64,000 bases of DNA, from NCBI GenBank assembly GCA_037447655.1, contig JBBHKE010001395.1, positions 124,001 to 188,000 of the forward strand, read 5' to 3'. The stretch is from Zygnema cylindricum. Taxonomy: Eukaryota; Streptophyta; Zygnematophyceae; Zygnematales; Zygnemataceae. Each line of letters begins with the position of its first letter. The first letter of the stretch is position 1. Position numbers and translations under genes: made by a program. This document shows positions 47,409 to 58,803 of the stretch, one piece after another. The notes beneath the pieces are model-generated. The model was not told the DNA's origin. It was given only the letters and a program-made list of their open reading frames with translations, and made no database searches.

Positions 47409-49047
47409 TGAAGCAAACGCTAGGGAAAGAATGTAGTTTTTAGGAAACAATTTATGACAACAAGTTACTAAAAGGTGTTAATGACAACAGGTTTGCAGCA
47501 AGCTCTAATCATTCAAAAGACAAAAACATGGAATAACCCCCTAACTATCAAGTTTTTGCTAGAGAATATCACAAATTGTGTCGCAATTTTTGATATATCG
47601 TAGCTTATATGAATTGCCATATCCGATAAAGACCAAGTTTCCCCTAAACGAATTAGGGCTTAACGCGCCTCTTCCCATGTATGGTCAATTTATCGAACTG
47701 CCATGCCGGTGTGAAACAATGTATGAGAAACTAGTGTTGTGTATCAGGTACAAATTTATCGCGATATATTCGATATTCAATTTATCGAATATCGAACGGT
47801 TAGAGGGCTCGACATATCGCTCCGGGACCAACAAAAATTATCGCAGTATATTCGGTAAGAAGTTGGGGTCCATACAGAAATGGTATGGAAAATCGTAGGG
47901 AAAGTAGTACCGAAAATCGTATGGTTACAGCCCCCCCCCCCCCCCCATATCAAATGGACACCTTATTTACGATTAGTTGAATTTAAAAAGGGGTTAATCC
48001 AATAGTGGATTCACTGTAATCTCAGAATAAGTGCATGCAGTTTGATCCACAATTATTTTAAAATGATATGGGAATGTGCGCCATCCCAACAATTCCTTTT
48101 ATATGTTCACCAATTTCTAATTGTTTGTACATACGTCTCAACATTGGATCTAGATTAGCTTGGTTCGCTTGATTTGGACCAACAATTTGTTTTTTAAAAG
48201 AGCTTGCTTTACAAACACATCATACGAGCAAAATTTGGTGGGAATCAATCAACTATTAGACATAGTTACAATCACATCCAGGCAAATCGAAAACCTTTGT
48301 ACCAACTTTTTGATTGTTTGATTTATTATTAGACGTTTGTGTTACTCAATATTTTGGTACCCATTTAAATTTTAGCCGAAGAGGAAGGCTTAGGTTTTGT
48401 TGAGTGAGTTGGTATTAATTTTGCAGAGGCCATTGAATTACTATTGCAATAAAAAAGGGTTTACAACTTAAACAGGCCTTTCCCGTCCATTATTGCCGAA
48501 CTAGAGGTCGAAATGTATCAATACTCAAACAGAGTGTAATATCAGACATTTGCTCTTTAATTTACAATATTAGCAGGTACTGTACACCGCCAATCGCTAT
48601 TATAGTATATAACGTTAATTCGATGCCCTTTTTTCAAAAAAAAAAACCTGAAATACAATCCATAATTTTATTTTTTCCATTATTCTAATTAGGGTTTTTT
48701 TCAATTAGCGTTAAAAATGGAAATACACTGCGATGGAAATAGTGTGGCGTACGGACAGGGTATCTCCGTACGAAATGGTACTTCTTGAATTAAAGGCATA
48801 AAAAGACACTTAACATTATTACGCACCCATTTGAATGTGCACTGGAAGAAAGAGACGCAAACTCGTCGACAAAAATCACGTTCTTATATGTTCGTCCGTC
48901 GACCATGTGAACAACGCGACAGCGTACGAATTGTAAAATTTTGCACGTGTAAACATATTACTGTAGACATCGAAAGGGCGGGTATTAATTATTCAGGACA
49001 ACCTAAATTACAGTTAAGGATTAATTAGTAATATATATATATATTAC

Positions 49048-49082
<35 letters not shown>

Positions 49083-49430
49083 TTATTTATTTTTAATTCC
49101 CGATTAGTGTTAATAACACTATTTTTTTTTACGCTATTTATTCCTTTTCTCTAATAGCAATTGACGGTGCTGTACTAAACTGTTCGTATTTTTGACGTCA
49201 ACACGCCTACAAATGTTAGCGATGTCATCTTGACGTCCGAATGACGAAATTAGGTGTCCAGATTGCGGTGTATACGGTGTATTACGTATTGCGTATTACG
49301 TATTGTACGCGTATGGTACTATAGTCGCTTAAGTAAAAAAATATTCATAGTTGTTCATGTTGATTTCCAGGAAATTCGGGATTCGGCATGTCCCACACTT
49401 GGGAAAATTGAGCCGGCCAATTGGTGTTGT
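47409..49430. other. anonymous AT-rich sequence
   Basis: No gene found. It includes a 16-base C run (47931-47946) and an AT microsatellite (about 49028-49095). The frame 47578-47898 is made largely of degenerate ATATCG repeats and is not credible as coding. Confidence 0.5.
47931..47946. repeat. homopolymer C16
   Basis: Sixteen C in a row in AT-rich DNA, directly after TTACAG. Length may be uncertain because homopolymers are error-prone in assemblies. Confidence 0.8.
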
Positions 49431-49800
49431 TTCACTTTACTTGCGAACGCAATGCCACTCTGCCACCAGCTCGATGCAGAGACTGGCGAGTCCGTACACA
49501 TTTATCACAGGCGGCTCGAGTATGGGTATTCCATATTCTACCCTATATTGGACCGGCTTCACGTGCCAATCTAACACCCCCCCTCACAGGAAAGTCGGTC
49601 ACACCATTTGCAATCCCGCTGGCTTGAGCCGGCCAGGGTTCGAACCTCGGACCTTTAACTTCACCTGCGAACGCATTACCACTGTGCCACCAGCTCGATG
49701 TAGAGACTAGCGGGTCCGTACCCACTTACTACAGGCGGCTCGAGTATGGATATTCCATATTCTACCCCATATTAGACCGACTTCACGTTCCAATCCAACA
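49431..49800 (-). mobile_element. tRNA-derived SINE, partial dimer
   Basis: On the reverse strand a tRNA head lies near 49715-49630 with a perfect A box TGGCACAGTGG and B box GGTTCGAACCC. A body follows and then a second head with A box TGGCAGAGTGG (49500-49445) but no B box. The body is also present upstream of the first head, so two ~140-bp units (49431-49576 and 49660-49800) are similar. The Pol III box pair and spacing are those of plant tRNA-derived SINEs. No poly(A) tail or target duplication was identified. Confidence 0.7.
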
Positions 49801-52035
49801 GTTCGTAGCGTTTAGTGCGAACGATTCAATCGCGACAAATTATACGTAACGAACACAATGAACGTTTTGAACAAATCGTTAAATATCAATAATGAATTTT
49901 CATCCGTACAATTCCGTACATATAAAACAAAAAAATTTACATTTAGCACAGTTCTTAAGTTTCGCGTTAAATGAGTGCTAAAAAATATAGATAATTTATT
50001 GGTATTACACTCCACAAATGTATCGGAATTCCTTCACCAATTCGTAACGACGAGGGTTAGAAGTGTAACTATACACATTATAGAACCCGGTTCAAATGAT
50101 GACAAAAACAAACTTTTATCAAAATCTGTCTCTCAGTGTAACAGGGTTTTTTAGGGTTTAGTGTATTGAGAGTGGAATAGAGCAGTTGTGATGTAAAACT
50201 AGCGCAACTGCGATGTCAGACCAGCGCAGCTGCGATGTCAAACTAGCGCAGCATGGCAGCATAGCAACGTAGTAGAATGTCATTTGATTTTGTAGTTTTA
50301 GAACCTAGTGTGATTAGGACACGACAAATCTAGAGCCGCCACGTGTACAGTTGTATTGCTGAGTTGTTAGCGACTAGTTAGTTTAAATGGCGAAATAGGT
50401 CTAGTTGACAGATGGACTCTTTTTGGAAATAGACTGCTTCTAACGAGCACTCTGTAATGTGGTTTTTGAAATGTTAGTTTCGTGCGTACGACACACTTTG
50501 TGCGCACGCGACGTTTTGTGCGTAATTTCTTAAATGAATTTAATGTGGTTGTACGAATGGATTTTCGGGTTGGGGGAGAAGTGAAGTTAATTGAAGTTCG
50601 ACGTACGAAACAATATTTTGAGTGACGTGAACCAACGCACGTAATTTATGGAATGCGTTGGAGAAATGGAGGGCGGATAGCGAAGCGATCCGACGTCAGA
50701 TATTCGAATAAGTTTAAATGGTACGTCGCACTGACGAAACATAATGCGACGGTAGTATTTATAGAAAAGGACGCGATGGTACAAAGAATCTTATTTGACA
50801 TGTGTACTTCAAATTTGGTGGGCGTAATTTATGGCGAAGTACGTAATTGCGGTATGGACAAATTTGGATGGTTTGACGTCATTTCGTTAAGTGGACTTTG
50901 AGACCACGTGGCGTGACAACAAGGGTGCCGAATAAAAGCTACGGACGGCGGACAAAGGCAGCTGTAATTTTTTATGGAGTGGGGACGCGAAATCGCGTCA
51001 AATCACAAGATATACGTTTTGGACGTCTCGGATTGTTTGACGAAATTCGAGGAGTTTCGTTGAGTGACTCAGCATACGATTTTGTGAGATTGTGTGTACT
51101 TGTAAATATTTGTAATAACAGTGGTTTGTTTTTGTGTGTATTAGTTAATAGTGTAGATTTATTTATTCTAACATACCTTGAATTATTTAGGTATACTCAC
51201 ATTAATTTAAGTAGATGGTAGATTAGGTACGGCTGGTATGCTCCGTACATTTATTAGTGAACATGAGTATAAACTTGTAGGACTTAGTTTATTTTAGTAT
51301 CACAGTGAAGTTTATCAAAGCAATGGCATACTGTTTTTCTGCAAGTTTGACCTAATGGTGTGTCACCCTGATTGATTTATTTGCATGAAACTTTGTAAAG
51401 ATATTATTTGACCTACAAACTATATGTGTGTATAGTTTCATTCTGTTTGGTCAATTATGTAGATTTATATGGGAAGTCTACTTGGTTAGTTTGAAAAGCT
51501 GTCAACTGTTTTTGAGAGACTCTGGAGCTTATATATTCTAGATTCCTTGGTGGATTTGGCTGTAACTTTGGGAGTTTATAGTGTCTATGGTATACTGCAT
51601 ATTGATGCAGTTTGAGGTGATTTAGTTTACTGTGGAGTAATCTGTGCTGTCTGAAAAACAATTGTTTTGGGGTAGTCTGTGGGTGTCTTCCGTGAGTATT
51701 CCATGGCTGAAATAGGCTATGGACAACATGTAACGGAAACCTTATACTCTCTTCTCCCTGATTAGTCAAACTCTTGAGCTCTTTCCAATGTGTGTCGTGA
51801 CACCTTGCGGTTGCTACGAGTGGGTTCATGTAAAGCATTCCGTTGTGCATTATCGGTGTGTGTATATTACACTTTGAGTGTTCTACCCACACCCCGTTTA
51901 CACACAGACATCACACGACTGCAAAAAATAAAGTGCAGACCCTGTACAAATGACGCATTGGACAACATAAAAAAACAATAAATTAAAAAAATATCGATCA
52001 TATTAAAAAAAAAAAAACATTTTTTTCATCTATCT
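49801..52035. other. anonymous sequence, no gene seen
   Basis: Only short frames without motifs. One 22-bp tandem repeat at 50179-50252. A weak frame at 50653-50901 has no recognisable domain. Confidence 0.5.
50179..50252. repeat. 22-bp tandem repeat, about 3.3 copies
   Basis: Units ACTAGCGCAACTGCGATGTC plus two bases at 50198-50219 and 50220-50241, with partial units on both sides. They differ at two or three positions. Confidence 0.8.
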
Positions 52036-53868
52036 CTACTCTAAGTCCTCTTCCCTTACATCAACGTCCATGATGTCTTCATCTGAACCCTCTTCCCCTA
52101 CCTCCTTTTCCTCTTCTTCTCATGCTATCATGTTCTCTTCATAGCTAATATCCTTAGTCTTCTTTAACATCCTGAGATTTGTGAAAACCAACACCAGATC
52201 ATTAGCCCCTTTAGCCGTTAAAAAATTTCTTTTCTTAGAGTGAATAAGGTCATATGTTGACCAATTCCGCTTACAAAAGCTGGCAGTTGAACATTGTGCA
52301 AGTATTTTTACTACAAACTTCTGCAAGATAGGAGTGGCAGAGCCAAACTCTTTCCACCACTTCCATGCAGGCATCTTCCTTGCACAAGATAGTGTAATTT
52401 TCCTACCAAAGACTCCCTCAAAACCTCTATATTTTGATAATTGTACATGGGCATCTTATATCTCCTCCCTATTTGGAAGCATCCTCTCCAACATTGTCTG
52501 AAAACCTTCCATAACTTTCGTGTTTGCATGCTGCATATACACAAGACTTTGATACTTCGGATGGAGTACAAAACCGGCCGCATAAATGGGGTTATGCACC
52601 ATCTTCTACCTCACCACACAAGTTGTCTTCAACTACTCCAAAATTTGCATGCCCTCTTGAATATTACCTCCTCGAGCGCAAGCTAAATTATCCAAAACCA
52701 TCTAACCAGAAAACTGGAAACCCCATATCGCTACCCTGTCGATTCCCCTAATTGCGTACCTGACGAAATTGAGCCTCTACTCAATTTTAACCCAACTCTG
52801 TGAATTGGCACCTACCTTAGCCCCTTTTCCTGTTTTCCCACCCATTCCTTAAATTTGTCACAAACATCAACGCTCCAACTCTCTTTCACATTAAAACCTC
52901 TGGAGAAATAAAATGTACCTAGTCGCCGTGCCGGTTCAAAACCCTATTTAATATGGCTACACTCATGTTATGATTAGTGATGAATTTCAGTATTTTTTTT
53001 GCCTCTCGGACAGGTTTGGAGATAAATGACAACCTACTCCAATCTTCCAACAACAAGGCGAGAATGTGGGCCGCGCATGGCGTCCACGTGATAGAAGGGT
53101 GCTTTGCTGCGAGCAAGGAGGTTGTAGCCTTGTTCACTGGGGCAGAATCTGTTATAACGTGCACCACATTCTCCACCCTTAACGCAAGTACTCCCTTTTC
53201 CAACACCTGACATATGTATTCGACGTCTTTAACATGCCCACTCATGTCTTCTACCGTCAAAAATATGTTACCTTTCGGGGTGACTGCTATAATATTTAGG
53301 AGAGGTTTATCGTCTGTTGTTGTCCACCCCTCTGATGTGATCGTGGCACCGGTGACATAAATAATTTCCTCACAACTATCCAAACCTTTCTCCACCTTCG
53401 CCTTGGTCCCTAATAAGAGACAATTTCTCATTGCACTACGGATTGGTAAATTGTAAGATCCACCTATATCACCGGTTTTCTTCACCGCTGCCTTAAAATA
53501 TGGATCATCTAAAAGTCTAAATGCTAATCCATTAGCGAAGAAAGCCGTGGCCCAAGCGAAAATCTACCTCTTTCTTATTATCACTATTAAATGCATTTTT
53601 TTTTTTGTCTGCACACCTGTTACGTTGGTATTCGAAATTGGTGGAAAACAACTGGTGAGTTCATCAAAGTTGCACATTACACGTTTTTGAGAGGAATTTG
53701 CAGTTTTTTGGTTTTCCGATGCACTAAACTCCTCCTTCACCTTGTCTGGACACATTGTGCAGGCTTTAATCCCTACACTTTTGACATTTCCAAGGAGATG
53801 ATTTCTGATCCTCGTCGCTTGGGCGTTATTTTCCAAGTTGCAATAAATTCAGACGCATAATCGGTTGG
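52036..53868 (-). pseudogene. hAT-like transposase (BED finger, DUF659, hAT C-terminal), broken
   Basis: Reverse strand. The N-terminus is a BED-type zinc finger remnant (YCNLENNAQATRIRNHLLGNVKSVGIK in part, then CTMCPDKVKEEF) near 53850-53710, with a stop where the conserved Trp stands. The DUF659 catalytic region lies at 53485-52919 (YVTGATITSEGWTTTDDKPL, VHVITDSAPVNKA). The hAT C-terminal dimerisation region is at about 52374-52200 (CSTASFCKRNWSTYDLIHSK) and an acidic tail ends at 52036. Frames break near 53560, 52910 and 52120. No terminal inverted repeats were seen. It may be a dead transposon or a decayed domesticated copy. Confidence 0.8.
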
Positions 53869-53944
53869 CCACCAAAATCCCACTGTAATATGATCTCGCA
53901 TAATCGGTTGGCCACCAGAATCCCACTGTAATAGGATCTCCTAC
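53858..53944. repeat. short direct duplication beside the gypsy 3' end
   Basis: TAATCGGTTGGCCACCARAA followed by TCCCACTGTAATA-GATCTC occurs twice in tandem (about 53860 and 53902, period ~42 bp). The second copy runs over the junction of the gypsy LTR, so the duplication copied the first bases of the LTR. Confidence 0.7.
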
Positions 53945-54896
53945 CTCTCAAAAAATCCCATTACTACATCCAATTTCAACCACACATTCCACACATTGGA
54001 AAATTACACATTCACATTGGAAAGCACTCACATAAAGAAATAAACTTTAAATTAGAAGAAGCTTCTGTCCACATAACATTAGCTTGGTCTCTTGCCATTG
54101 TGGCTCAACCCTTCTTATTAAAGTATTTTCCACTACTCTCCACTCTTAATAAATCTATCTCTTAACTACTAAAACACTAGTTAGTTTGTAAGAGATTTCA
54201 GTGCAAAAATGCCATCGCTCCAATTTGGATTTAATCGCTCAGGACCAAGATCAGTCAGAATTTCCACAAACTTTTCCAAAGGAAAAGATGTCTACTTTTA
54301 TCTCGGTCTTAACCATTTATCCATCATCGCCTTGGACAAGCCAGGCCAGATTCAACGCTACGTTGAACAGGTTTTACTTGGGACAATCATTTATCAGCAA
54401 GGACGCAGACTGATGAATGCAAAAGCGTGCAAAATCTCTCACTAACTACGTAGTATTTTCTAACCAATCAATTGCTACATTTTACTACATTACATTTACG
54501 TGCAAAAGTGCCCACGAATTAAAACGTGACTTCGCACGTTCGCGCGTCACAAATTTTACAAGCGAAACTACCTCCGAAATTTACAAATTTGAACTTATGA
54601 CGTTTGGTACTAAAAATTTTACGAAACGAACCATCATATGTACTAAGCGACTATTAATACTTTATAGACTTACGCTTAAAATTTCGCAGCTACTTTTGAC
54701 CCTTAACCCGTTTTAATGATACCCACTTGTTATACTGACCTCGCGTTGTCGCCTAAATAAGCCAATCACTATATCTTTTACAATACAACCCCAAATCGTG
54801 CGATTCTTTTGCGGAGGTCTACCAAATTCATAACTGTATATTCGTAACACTTACATACCCATTTACGAACAAGTTCAATCCACTATTACTGTTACA
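53927..54896 (-). repeat. 3' LTR of gypsy J (970 bp)
   Basis: Its two ends (53927-54055 and 54771-54896) match the 5' LTR. The middle (~715 bp) has no counterpart in the 5' LTR. Ends are TG...CA on the plus strand. Confidence 0.85.
54209..54445 (+). CDS. small reading frame inside the gypsy 3' LTR, 78 residues
   Basis: ATG to TAA without interruption, opposite in strand to the element: MPSLQFGFNRSGPRSVR at the start and a central YFYLGLNHLSIIALDKPGQ. No known domain recognised. It lies only in the LTR part missing from the 5' LTR. It may be chance, or a gene fragment carried in the LTR. Confidence 0.2.
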   Translation: MPSLQFGFNRSGPRSVRISTNFSKGKDVYFYLGLNHLSIIALDKPGQIQRYVEQVLLGTIIYQQGRRLMNAKACKISH

Positions 54897-54989
54897 TCAT
54901 CCCCTCCTTATATTTAATTGACCTTAGTTAAGACACATTTTATTCTCAAGACGGGACTTCTACATTATTATCCCTCCAATACCTTTGTA

Positions 54990-55321
54990 AAAACTCAAAA
55001 TTTTTGATCTTCTAAAGTTAACTCTTTATTCGGCCTTCCTAGATAATGAACTTGCCAGAATATAGTATTACCGACCATAAACCGTTGACCAACCCAATCT
55101 ATTACCCATCTAAGGACCTCAGGGTCTATAATTATTGAGGGATCTAATTCCAATTCTCTTTCAGTTAGTCGAAGATTTGTTGTTTTCACATGACTGATGT
55201 GTATCACTGGATGAATTTTTGTTGAAGGTGGAAAGTCCAATTTGGCAGCAACTGACGATATCATCTCGATTACAATAAATGGTCTAATGTACTTAGGAGC
55301 AAATTTCCCCGTAGGATCCAA
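54990..55321 (-). pseudogene. gypsy J integrase C-terminus with chromodomain-like tail
   Basis: Residues APKYIRPFIVIEMISSVAAKLDFP match the GPY/F region of gypsy integrases. The end PEVLRWVIDWVGQRFMVGN...WQVHYLGRPNKELTLED has the layout of the chromodomain-like tails of plant chromoviruses. The chromodomain, if so, is weak. Confidence 0.7.
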
Positions 55322-55342
55322 TTGTCTTTCGATCTTGCACCT

Positions 55343-56528
55343 TTAATGAGTTGTTGAAAGCCAAACTTTGTCACCTGTGCTTACCACCCAATCACCCTGT
55401 TTGCGGTTAGCATTTAATTCTTGCCTTCTTTGTGCCTCTACTAATGCATCCTCGACTGTTTTCCAAACTGTTTGAATGTATTCCCCAAACTGTGTTCCAG
55501 AACCCCTATTCTTTTTAGTGAACCCTGTTATTAAGTCTAATGCTTCTCTGGGTTGGTATCCGTATCCAACTTCAAACGGTGAGAATCCTGTACTAGCATG
55601 TTTACATGAATTGTATGCAAATTCCATTAATTGTACTTTAGATTCCCATGTGTTCTAAACTCCACTGCAAACAGTCGTAAGCATTTCCTCCAGTGTACGG
55701 TTCATCTTTTTTGTTTGTCTATCTGTCACAAGATGATAAGAGGTACTCATTTTTAAATCAGTGCCTAAATTTGCTGCAATTCTTTCCAAAATGCAGACAT
55801 CCATTTAGAATCCTTATCACTGACTATAGACAGAGGGACTCCATGATGTATGACCACGTTGTCAAAATATAACTTTGCAATATCCACAACAAAATGACTA
55901 GTTTTACAAGGGATAAAGATTGCCATTTTACTGAACCTATCGACTACGACCATGATACTATCATTTCTTCAAGATGTAGCTGGCAATATGACAATAAAAT
56001 CCATACTGACAGATTCCTATGGTCTTTCGGAGAAATCTAAAGGTTTTAAGAGAATTGTAGGTTTCTGGTTACTAGGTTTACTCTGTTGGCAAGGGACACA
56101 ACGTTCCACATGTTTTGACACCTCCTTTACCATCTCAGGCCAAAACAACCTACTCTGCAACCGACTAAGAGTTTATCACGACCGAAATGTCGTAAATGCT
56201 CATAGACTTCTTGCAAAAGTTGTTTTCTTTGGTCTCCCATTTCAAGAATACATAATCGATCATATGTTTGCAAATACAGTAAACCATCTTCTATTCTAAA
56301 GTTTTTAACTTGCCTCTGATTCAATGTGTTATAATTCCCTCCCAAAATATTCTTGCAAATCAAAGCAAAATAAGGATCTTTATCATAACCATTTCTAACA
56401 ACATCTAAAAACAATTCATCTCGAACCACCAGACTTATTTCAAAACATCTACTTAAAAGATCTGCGACTACATTTGTCCTTCCAGTAGTATGTTTGACAT
56501 TAAATTTGAAATATGCTAATTTTTGCAT
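55343..56528 (-). pseudogene. gypsy J integrase, broken
   Basis: From the RNase H/integrase connection (KHTTGRTNVVADLLSRC) through the zinc-binding part (56300-56140) to the core: VVVDRFSKMAIFIPC, SIVSDKDSKWMSAFWKEL and MEFAYNSCKHASTGFSPFEV. Frames are split near 56120, 55760 and 55640. A working enzyme would insert the cDNA. Confidence 0.8.
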
Positions 56529-56540
56529 CCACCTAACTTA

Positions 56541-57060
56541 TCTGCCAGTCATAATCTGTGCATCATTTAGTCTATGTAGATAGGAGAGTGCCTTATTATC
56601 ACAGTGAAGTGTAAATTCTTAATTATGCAAATAACAACTCCATTTCACCAATGCATAAACTATTGTGAGTTATTCTTTTTCCTGTGCTAGATAGTTTTTT
56701 TCAGCATCATTGAATTTCCTGGACTCAAAAGCAATAGGGTGAAAATTTTTGCCGACTTTTTGACCTACGACTGCACGTAGACCTTTATCCGATGCATCAG
56801 TAGTGATCAAAACTTCAAATTCCCGAACAGGACGCCATTTCACTAATGCATGAACTATTCCGAGTAATTCTTTTTCCTGTGCTGGATAATTCTTTTCAGC
56901 ATCATTGAATTTTCTGGACTCAAAAGCAATAGGGTGAAAATGTTTGCCCACTTTTTGACCTATAACTGCACCTAGACCTTTATCCGATGCATCAATAGTG
57001 ATCAGAACTTCAAATTCCCCAACAAGATCATGATACACCAGTGTAGGGGCAGAGGTCAAC
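56541..57060 (-). pseudogene. gypsy J RNase H with internal 195-bp duplication
   Basis: The segment EFEVLITIDASDKGLGAVIGQ...RKFNDAEKNYPAQEKEL occurs twice in a row, in frame (57030-56836 and 56835-56641). The copies differ at several positions. Each has the D of DASD, the first catalytic Asp of the domain. Stops follow the second copy. Confidence 0.8.
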
Positions 57061-58145
57061 TTCCTTTTTAGTTCCTTGAAAGCTCTCTCCTGATCCGTTC
57101 CTCAAACAAACGTCTCCTTCTCCAAAAGTAAATTTGTCAAAGGTGCGGCGATCATACTGAAGTTCTTGATAAATATCCTGTAATAAGTGACCAATCCCAA
57201 AATGATCTAACTTATGTGACATTAGTGGGTTGCTTCCAATTTTGGATTGAAGTAATTTTTGATGGATCTGTTTTAACACCTTCCCCACTAACTATATGTC
57301 CCAAACATATTTGTTCACTTTTAAGAAAACTGGATTTTGACAACTTTCTACATAGTTTTTTTTCCCTTAACCTTTCCAACACTTTCTTTAAATGAATTAC
57401 ATGTTGTTCTTTAGATTCGCTGAAAATTAGAATATCATCTATAAACACCTGAACAAACTCATCTATATAATTTGAAAATGTTTGGTTCATTAATCTTTGA
57501 TAAGTAGGTGGTGCTTTCGTCAACCAAATGGCATCACTATCCATTCAAAATGACCGACTCTAGTTCTAAACGCACTTTTGTCAACATCTTTGGTTCCAAT
57601 TGGCACCTGATTGAAGCCACTACAGAGATCAACAAAAGAAAAAAAATTAGCACCTTTCAAACAATATATCAAATCAGAATTTAAAGGTAACGGATACTTA
57701 TCCTTCACCGTAATCTTGTTTAGACTACGATAGTCGACACACATTCTTAACATTCCGTCTTTCTTTTTGACGAAGAGAACTGGTGATGCGTACGATGATT
57801 TGCTCGGCTGAATATGTCTTTTCTCCAGAAGCTCGTTGATATGTTTCTTTAACTCCCCTTGCTCAAAGAAACGGTGTTTATAAATCCCTATGACAAAAGG
57901 ATTACATCTAGGTTCAAGGTTGATAACATGTTCCACATCTCGGGAAGGTGGCCTCCTTGAGGGTAAGTCACTTGGGAAAACATCTCTAAATTCAAAAATC
58001 AAGTCTTTAACAGCAACATAAGATGTATTGATGTCAGCTACAAAATCAGATTTTTGTTTTTCAAGATTTGTAGTCGTGTCTGATTTAGGAATTACATCAA
58101 TGTTAGTGTTTTCTCCCCCCCTTTCATCAGTAACTGCCTCAGTTA
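57061..58145 (-). pseudogene. gypsy J reverse transcriptase, broken
   Basis: It contains YASPVLFVKKKDGMLRMCVD, YRSLNKITVKDKYPLP, LCSGFNQVPI and, after a frameshift near 57540, VFIDDILIFSES with the catalytic Asp pair (FIDD; YVDD or YIDD is usual). It ends near 57215 with a further frame change. Confidence 0.85.
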
Positions 58146-58803
58146 CTAATAACAAGAAAGCATAATTTGGTTTTTACCTTTTAAATGCTTTTTAAATTGT
58201 TTAGCAGAAATCAAACCTTCCACTCCCAATTTGGTTATGTTGTTTATATGATTCCTATGCAATTTGTTTGAAGGTAATGCTTGCAAAACCTTCCAGCCAT
58301 TGTCGAACTTCACTCTGAATGTGTTACTTTCCCAATTAATTTGAGGGTTATGTTCTGTTAGCCAGGGTTTTCCTACTATTAGCTCCTCACTACTCGAATC
58401 CATTATTTCACACGCAACTTTAATTTTATCCCCTTGGATATCAACTTCTATTGTGTCAGTTTGTAAATCTAATGTGGACTTATTACCATTTACCACCTGA
58501 ACATGCAAAGGTTTTTCCCTTATGACTGTAGGAAATTTATTTTCCTGTACAAACTTATGTGAAATAAAATTATGTGTAGCACCTAAATCTACCATAATTC
58601 TCAATGGTTTTCCTTCCACTAAAGACTCGAATTGGATCAAACTGTATTTGGTGTCATCGTTACTTAAATGTCCTAACATAGGTGAGTTGTTAAGAGTTTC
58701 ATCAAAAGGATTGTTCAAACTATGGAGTGTAGTTAGCATCATAATAAATTCAGCTATTCTAGTCTTTCCATTCATTAACTTGCCCTCCAAAGTTAACTCT
58801 TAA
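58146..58803 (-). pseudogene. gypsy J aspartic protease
   Basis: The retropepsin site reads IMVDLGATHNFIS, where the family has D-S/T-G-A: Ser/Thr is replaced by Leu. The second motif ELIVGKPWL follows at about residue 135 of the piece. Open frame 58790-58146. Confidence 0.75.

Noticed and set aside
47211-47450. Reverse-strand frame with 12-residue repeats (IYRDRNLSNYCP)
   Set aside because: The period is the 36-bp DNA repeat; no start context or family supports a protein.
52036-53868. Terminal inverted repeats and 8-bp duplications for the hAT gene
   Set aside because: I searched both flanks by eye and found no convincing pair.
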